A stretch of 64,000 nucleotides of DNA, taken from contig NZ_LMSA01000002.1 of the NCBI RefSeq assembly GCF_001427985.1, positions 1,170,811 to 1,234,810 on the forward strand, written 5' to 3'. The stretch comes from Knoellia sp. Soil729. GTDB taxonomy: Bacteria > Actinomycetota > Actinomycetes > Actinomycetales > Dermatophilaceae. The notes below the pieces were generated by a model. The model made no database searches. It was not told where the DNA came from and saw only the letters and a list, made by a program, of their open reading frames with translations. Positions 59,354-64,000 of the stretch are shown here, piece after piece; position 1 is the stretch's first letter, and each line of letters opens with the position of its first letter. Made by a program: the position numbers and the translations under genes.

Positions 59354-59938
59354 TCAGCCGTAGGTGTCGCGCGGACCCCGGCCGTCCTGCACGCGCCGCA
59401 TCCCCTTGGACCAGGACGGAGCGCTGGGGCCGACGACCCGGATCGAGGTCACCGTGCCCTCACCGACCTCTCGCGCCAACGTCCCCATGAGCGTGGCCGA
59501 CATCAGGCGCAGGTTCGTCGCCCACGCCGTGGAGTCCGCCCGCACCGTGAGCACGGTGTCGACGAACTCCACCGGCTGGCAGTGCTGGGCCACTTCCTCG
59601 CCGACGATCGTGGGCCACCGCCCGAGAACCGCTCCGACGGCAACATCGACCTTCCATCCACGCTCGCTCACGAAGGCGTCGAGCTCCTCGCCCAGGAGCA
59701 TCGGGTCCCGGCCGTTCTTGCGCCCGCCCATCCCGTCGGGCACGTCCTTGAAGCGACGTTTCGGCTTGACGCCGGGTCGCAGACCCCGGGAGCGGGCCGC
59801 GGCGCGCGCCCGGGCCAGCGCGTCGGCCGGCGCACTCTCCAGGTCTCCCACGGTTTCACGTGAAACGTCGGCGGTGCCCGGATTCTCGCCGTCGGCCGAA
59901 CCAGCCTGTCCTGCAACGGGATGGGGTTCCTCAGCCAC
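59354..59938 (-). CDS. DUF721/DciA-like protein
   Basis: A 194-residue protein with a disordered N-terminus and a conserved C-terminal DUF721 domain ([29 protein letters not shown]...[15 protein letters not shown]). Matches mycobacterial Rv0004, a DciA-type loader/operator of the replicative helicase DnaB. GTG start overlapping the recF stop by 8 nt, so translated together. Confidence 0.92.
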   Translation of the reverse strand: MAEEPHPVAGQAGSADGENPGTADVSRETVGDLESAPADALARARAAARSRGLRPGVKPKRRFKDVPDGMGGRKNGRDPMLLGEELDAFVSERGWKVDVAVGAVLGRWPTIVGEEVAQHCQPVEFVDTVLTVRADSTAWATNLRLMSATLMGTLAREVGEGTVTSIRVVGPSAPSWSKGMRRVQDGRGPRDTYG

Positions 59939-61139
59939 GCGCGGTCACCTCACCCAGCGACACGGCATACGTGCGTCCTCGCAGCTCGGACGGCACGTCC
60001 GCCTCCACGGCAGCGGTGATGAGCACCTGCTCGCAGTCGGCGACCATGGCGGCCAGGCGCTCGCGCCGTCCGGCGTCGAGCTCGGCAAAGACGTCGTCGA
60101 GGATGAGGACGGGGTCGTCCCCGAGGTCGTGACGGAGCAGGTGGTATGCCGCGAGCTTGAGTCCCAGCGCGAAGCTCCAGCTCTCGCCGTGGCTGGCGTA
60201 GCCCTTGGCGGGCAGCTCGCCGAGCGTGAGCACGACGTCATCGCGGTGCGGCCCGACGAGGGTCACGCCGCGCTCGATCTCCTGGGCGCGCACCTGCGCG
60301 AAGGTCTCGAGCAGCTCGGCGTGGATCTCGTCGAGCTCGGGCACCTCGCCCGCGGCGATCCGGCCCGCGAACTCCTCACGCAGCGACGCCTTGTAGCTCA
60401 CCCGGGCGTCCGACTGGCCGGCACTCACCTCGTCGTAGGCCTTGCCGAGCAGGGGCCCGAGGTCGCGCAGCAGCCGCAGCCGGGCATAGAGCAGGGGGGC
60501 CGCGACCTGGGCGAGCTGGGCGTTCCAGACGTCGAGGGTGTGCAGTGCCGCCTCACGCTGCGACACGACGTCCGCGGCCTGTTCGTCGGAGCGCAGCGGT
60601 CTGCGCTGCTTGCCGCGACCGCGCAGCACGGGGGCGGCGGACTTCAGCAGGGCGTTGCGCTGCTTGAGGATCCGGTCATAGTCACCACGGGCGCCGGCCC
60701 AGCGGGGCTGGCGGGCCACGAGCAGCTCGTCGAGGAAGCGCCGCCGCTCCGACGGGTCGCCCTTGACGAGCGCGAGGTCCTCGGGCGCGAAGAGCACAGT
60801 GCGGACCTGCCCCAGCACGTCACGGGTGCGGGTCAGGGGTGACTTGTTGAGCCGTGCCCGGTTGGCCCGCCCCGGCGTGATCTCGAGCTCGACCATCGAC
60901 TCGCGCCCGTCACGCACCACCGCGGCACGGATGATGGCCTGCGCCGCGCCGAACCGCACGAGGGGAGCGTCGTTGGCCACCCGGTGCGACGACAGGGAGG
61001 CGAGGTAGCCGATCGCCTCGACGAGGTTGGTCTTGCCCTGGCCGTTGAGGCCGACGAACGTCGTGATCCCGGGCTCGAGCGGGAGCTCGGCGCTCGGGTA
61101 GCTGCGGAAGTCGCCGACGGTGAGGTGCCGGACGAACAC
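59931..61139 (-). CDS. recF: RecF, DNA replication/repair SMC-like ATPase
   Basis: A 402-residue protein. Walker [10 protein letters not shown] near residue 31-39, signature and Walker B ([11 protein letters not shown]) near the C-terminus. RecF loads RecA at single-strand gaps. The GTG at 61139 gives the typical N-terminus [12 protein letters not shown]; the frame is open further upstream, without family similarity. It lies 10 nt after gnd. Confidence 0.95.
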   Translation of the reverse strand: MFVRHLTVGDFRSYPSAELPLEPGITTFVGLNGQGKTNLVEAIGYLASLSSHRVANDAPLVRFGAAQAIIRAAVVRDGRESMVELEITPGRANRARLNKSPLTRTRDVLGQVRTVLFAPEDLALVKGDPSERRRFLDELLVARQPRWAGARGDYDRILKQRNALLKSAAPVLRGRGKQRRPLRSDEQAADVVSQREAALHTLDVWNAQLAQVAAPLLYARLRLLRDLGPLLGKAYDEVSAGQSDARVSYKASLREEFAGRIAAGEVPELDEIHAELLETFAQVRAQEIERGVTLVGPHRDDVVLTLGELPAKGYASHGESWSFALGLKLAAYHLLRHDLGDDPVLILDDVFAELDAGRRERLAAMVADCEQVLITAAVEADVPSELRGRTYAVSLGEVTARG

Positions 61140-61149
61140 CGGGGTCCCC

Positions 61150-62280
61150 TCAGGACTTCGTGGCGCTCTTGGTGCGCTTGCGCGTCGAGCCGGAGCGCGT
61201 GGAGCCGGTCCCGGACGTCGGAGCGGAGGCACCGGTCGAGCCCGAACCCGAGGACGGGCCCGCCTTCGCGGCCTCGCGTCCCTTGTCCGCTGCCTCGGGG
61301 GCGCTCTTGGTGGGCTTCTCGTGGCGGGCGGCCTTGGCCTTGGAGGCAGGCGCCGAGCGCGGACCCTTGGCCGCTTCGTCGCGCAGCGTCTCACCCTCGT
61401 CCACCGTCATGACCTGGTGGCCACCGAACTGTCCTCGCAGTGCCGCGACCGCCTGCATCGTGGGCGAGGACTTCTGGCGTGAGGCGAAGCGGGCGAACAA
61501 GGAGGCGGAGATGACGGGCATCGGCACGGAGTTGGCGATGGCCTCCTCGACGGTCCAACGGCCCTCGCCGGAGTCGGCGGTGTAGTCCGACACGTCGTCG
61601 AGCTGCGGGTTCTCCTCGAGCGCCTTGACCATGAGGTCGAGCAGCCAGGAGCGCACGACGGTGCCACGGCTCCACGCCTTGAACGAGCCCGGGACGTCCT
61701 TGACGATGTCCTTCTTCTCGAGGAGCTCGAAGCCCTCGGCATAGGCGTGCATCAGGCCGTACTCGATGCCGTTGTGCACCATCTTGACGTAGTGGCCGGC
61801 GCCGACGTCGCCGGCATGGACGAAGCCCTCGTCGCGCGGGCCCTCGGGGCGCAGGGCGTCGAAGATGGGCATCGCCTTGGCGACGTTGGACTTGGTGCCA
61901 CCGACCATGAGGCCGTAGCCGTTCTCGAGGCCCCAGATGCCACCGGAGACACCGCAGTCGACATAACCGACGCCCTTGCCCTTGAGCAGCTTCTCGTTCT
62001 CGATGTCGTCGGTGAAGCGGCTGTTGCCACCGTCGATGATGAGGTCGCCCTTGTCGAGCAGCTCACCGAGCTTGGCCACCGTCTCGCGGGTGGGGTCACC
62101 GGAGGGGACCATCACCCAGACCACGCGTGGGGCATCGAGCTTCTTGACGAGCGCGGCGAGGGTCTTGACGTCCGAGACGTCGGGGTTGCGGTCGTAGCCC
62201 ACGACCTCGTGGCCTGCGCGGCGGATGCGCTCGCGCATGTTGCCACCCATCTTGCCGAGCCCGATGAGTCCCAGTTGCAT
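61150..62280 (-). CDS. gnd: 6-phosphogluconate dehydrogenase with low-complexity tail
   Basis: A 376-residue protein. NAD(P)-binding GLGKMGGNM at the N-terminus; substrate segments [19 protein letters not shown] and [10 protein letters not shown]. It oxidatively decarboxylates 6-phosphogluconate in the pentose phosphate pathway. The short GndA/YqeC-type core ends near residue 300; the last 75 residues are a Lys/Ala/Ser/Thr/Gly-rich disordered tail, absent from typical members. Location between dnaN and recF is as in Streptomyces. Confidence 0.95.
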   Translation of the reverse strand: MQLGLIGLGKMGGNMRERIRRAGHEVVGYDRNPDVSDVKTLAALVKKLDAPRVVWVMVPSGDPTRETVAKLGELLDKGDLIIDGGNSRFTDDIENEKLLKGKGVGYVDCGVSGGIWGLENGYGLMVGGTKSNVAKAMPIFDALRPEGPRDEGFVHAGDVGAGHYVKMVHNGIEYGLMHAYAEGFELLEKKDIVKDVPGSFKAWSRGTVVRSWLLDLMVKALEENPQLDDVSDYTADSGEGRWTVEEAIANSVPMPVISASLFARFASRQKSSPTMQAVAALRGQFGGHQVMTVDEGETLRDEAAKGPRSAPASKAKAARHEKPTKSAPEAADKGREAAKAGPSSGSGSTGASAPTSGTGSTRSGSTRKRTKSATKS

Positions 62281-62330
62281 TGACTACCCCTTCACGTGAC
62301 GGACGGTGCTGTTTCTGCAGGCTACGCCGC

Positions 62331-63464
62331 TCAGCTCGCGAACCGCACCGGCATGATGACGTAGCGGTAGCTCGTGTCAGCCTCGCCGTCGGCCTCGGCC
62401 TGCCCGCTCAGGACGGCCGGCCGCGACGGCTGGGTGAAGGAGAGCCGGCTGAACTCGGTGCCGACCGCACCGAGGCCGTCGAGGAGGAACCCGGGGTTGA
62501 AGGCGACCTCGACGTCTGGTCCGGTGAGCGTGGCCTCGACGGCCTCGCTCGCCTGGGCGTCCTCGCCGGTTCCCGCCTCGATGGCGACCTGGCCCTCGGT
62601 GAAGCGCAGTCGCACCGGGGTGTTGCGCTCGGCGACGAGGGCGACGCGCTTGACGGCCTCGACGAGCTCGGCGGTGTTGACGACGGACTCGGTGTCGGAG
62701 GTCGTCGGGAAGATCGAGCTGACCTTGGGGTACTCACCGTCGAGCAGACGGGTGGTCGTGCGGCGGGAGCCGGCCTCGAAGCCGACGAGCCCGTCGCCAC
62801 CTGCAGCCGAGCCCAGAGCGACCTCGATCGACCCCGAGGCTCCGAGCGAGCGCGCCGTGTCGGCCAGGGTGCGGGCCGGGACGAGGACGATGTGGCTCGC
62901 GGCGCTGTCGGTGGGGTTCCAGGTCAGCTCGCGCATGGCCAGGCGGTAGCGGTCGGTGGCGAGGAGGGTCATCTTGTCGCCCTCGATCTCGACGCGCACG
63001 CCGGTGAGGATCGGCAGGGTGTCACCGCGGTCTGCTGCCACCGAGACCTGGCTGACGGCCTGGGTGAAGAGGTGCCCGTCGATGGAGCCGCTGGGCTCGG
63101 GCGAGGTCGGCAGAGTCGGGTAGTCGTCGGAGGGCATCTGCAGGAGGCTGAAGCGGCTCGAGCCGCAGACAACCTGGACCTTGGAGCCCTGGACCTCGAC
63201 GTCGACCGGCTTGTTGGGCAGGTTGCGCGAGATGTCGGCGAGCAGGCGGCCCAGGACGAGCACCGTGCCGGACTCGGCGACCTCGGCGGCCACCGTGAGG
63301 CGGGCGGAGACCTCGTAGTCGAAGGCCGACAGCGTCACCGTCCCCTCCTCGTTGGCCTCGATGAGGATGCCGGCGAGGACGGGCACGGGAGGGCGCGCGG
63401 GAAGTCCGCGGGCGACCCAGGTGACCGCCTCGGCAAGGACTTCGCGCTCGACGCGGAACTTCAC
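62331..63464 (-). CDS. dnaN: DNA polymerase III beta sliding clamp
   Basis: A 377-residue protein made of three clamp domains, starting with VKFRVEREVLAEAVTW and ending in YRYVIMPVRF, the invariant clamp C-terminus. It tethers DNA polymerase III and other enzymes to DNA. The GTG at 63464 is preferred over upstream starts because the family N-terminus begins there and the upstream region is oriC. Confidence 0.97.
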   Translation of the reverse strand: MKFRVEREVLAEAVTWVARGLPARPPVPVLAGILIEANEEGTVTLSAFDYEVSARLTVAAEVAESGTVLVLGRLLADISRNLPNKPVDVEVQGSKVQVVCGSSRFSLLQMPSDDYPTLPTSPEPSGSIDGHLFTQAVSQVSVAADRGDTLPILTGVRVEIEGDKMTLLATDRYRLAMRELTWNPTDSAASHIVLVPARTLADTARSLGASGSIEVALGSAAGGDGLVGFEAGSRRTTTRLLDGEYPKVSSIFPTTSDTESVVNTAELVEAVKRVALVAERNTPVRLRFTEGQVAIEAGTGEDAQASEAVEATLTGPDVEVAFNPGFLLDGLGAVGTEFSRLSFTQPSRPAVLSGQAEADGEADTSYRYVIMPVRFAS

Positions 63465-64000
63465 GGCATACCGACCTAACTGTGTGTGTGGTGCAGCTGG
63501 CAGAACAGAAGTGGGCGTCCCGGGTGGGCGCTGGGGTGCGCAGGCACGCGGGACAGATGACATTAGTGCACGGACGGGAGCGGGGACACCCGAGATGGAA
63601 GTTGTCGTTCGGCCTGCTCGATCCGAGGTCGAGAAGGGATCCCCGGGTCGCAGTTCCACAGGCAGGTCATCGGGGCAGGACCAGTGATAGGGGGATCTCG
63701 TCAGAGTTGTAGGAGGTGTGGATCCTGTGGACAACTCGGTGTTCCTGCAGGTCAGCGCACCATCGATCACGTGGACGACCGGTGGACGGCATGTGGAGGG
63801 TTCGGCGCCGCCTGTTGACGGCCGCAACGGCGTGCGAGCCCGTCCACCGTGGCGACACCTGTCGTCCACCCTCCCGGGGTGTTCGTCCACAGTTGTCCAC
63901 AGGGGTTGGGGACGAAAAGCACCTTTCGCCTGTCCCCACGGTGTCCCCACCTCGTCCCCACGTTGTCCACAGGGTCGAGTTGTCCACAGGGATCTCCACA
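63465..64000. other. oriC, dnaN-proximal part (dnaA-dnaN intergenic region)
   Basis: A 536-nt non-coding region rich in DnaA boxes. Exact TTGTCCACA at 63893-63901, 63963-63971 and 63980-63988; reversed TGTGGACAA at 63726-63734; near-matches such as TCGTCCACA (63883-63891) and several GTCCCCA variants in 63930-63960. AT-richer patches lie around 63685-63720. The region continues past the window, where dnaA should lie on the minus strand. Replication proceeds leftward through this window. Confidence 0.9.

Overview
This is a high-GC (roughly 70 percent) actinobacterial chromosome segment that ends in the replication origin. Read from right to left it follows the classical origin-proximal order: (dnaA outside the window) - oriC - dnaN - gnd - recF - DUF721/dciA - gyrB - gyrA - DUF3566 gene - tRNA-Ile - DLW-39 gene - tRNA-Ala - ppiA - rhomboid - crgA - DUF881 - sortase - trpG/pabA - pknB - pbpA - rodA - pstP - fhaB - fhaA. 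This is the layout of the mycobacterial dnaA-to-fhaA region. The codon use, the gnd between dnaN and recF and the gene content point to Micrococcales, perhaps an Intrasporangiaceae-like organism. That placement is inference.

Region by region: 1-3174 is a propionate (2-methylcitrate) catabolism cluster: a GntR regulator cut by the window edge, prpD and prpB. 3416-11047 is the cell-shape and signalling operon fhaA-fhaB-pstP-rodA-pbpA-pknB, without pknA. 11129-12337 is a lone AbiEi-like/DUF559-like gene bracketed by two copies, in inverted orientation, of a 44-bp palindrome. 12370-15022 is trpG, a small membrane protein, sortase E, a DUF881 protein and crgA. A cluster of DnaA-box-like sites lies near 15139-15191. 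15275-28362 holds rhomboid, cyclophilin and a strain-variable set (cysteine desulfhydrase-like enzyme, DUF1906/SH3 secreted protein, UvrA-like ATPase, flavoproteins, ECF42-type sigma factor with its YCII partner).

28.4-34.7 kb is a decayed integrative element. It is bounded by degenerate copies of a tRNA-Ala 3' half and contains a frameshifted tyrosine integrase, several small genes each broken by one in-frame stop, and one intact translationally coupled three-gene operon (TIGR04255-like protein plus two unknown proteins). That operon is the best candidate for an undescribed system here. 34.7-35.5 kb holds an integration scar, the tRNA-Ala and tRNA-Ile genes and a DLW-39 micro-gene.

35.6-41.3 kb is the gyrB-gyrA-DUF3566 operon with a clear terminator. 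41.5-59.3 kb is an insertion relative to the mycobacterial order: a lipoprotein, a thioesterase, metNIQ methionine uptake, an Fbp-type iron uptake operon, a divergent adenylation-carrier-acyltransferase fusion with an iron-box-like site between them, an exporter whose ATPase is fused to a secreted hydrolase, an M4 protease fused to an emfourin-like inhibitor, and a Tat-type lipoprotein. 59.3-64.0 kb is DUF721, recF, gnd, dnaN and oriC.

A signal running through the whole core is the word GTATGCC/GGCATAC, at about eight times the frequency expected from composition and absent, as far as I can see, from the integrative element.
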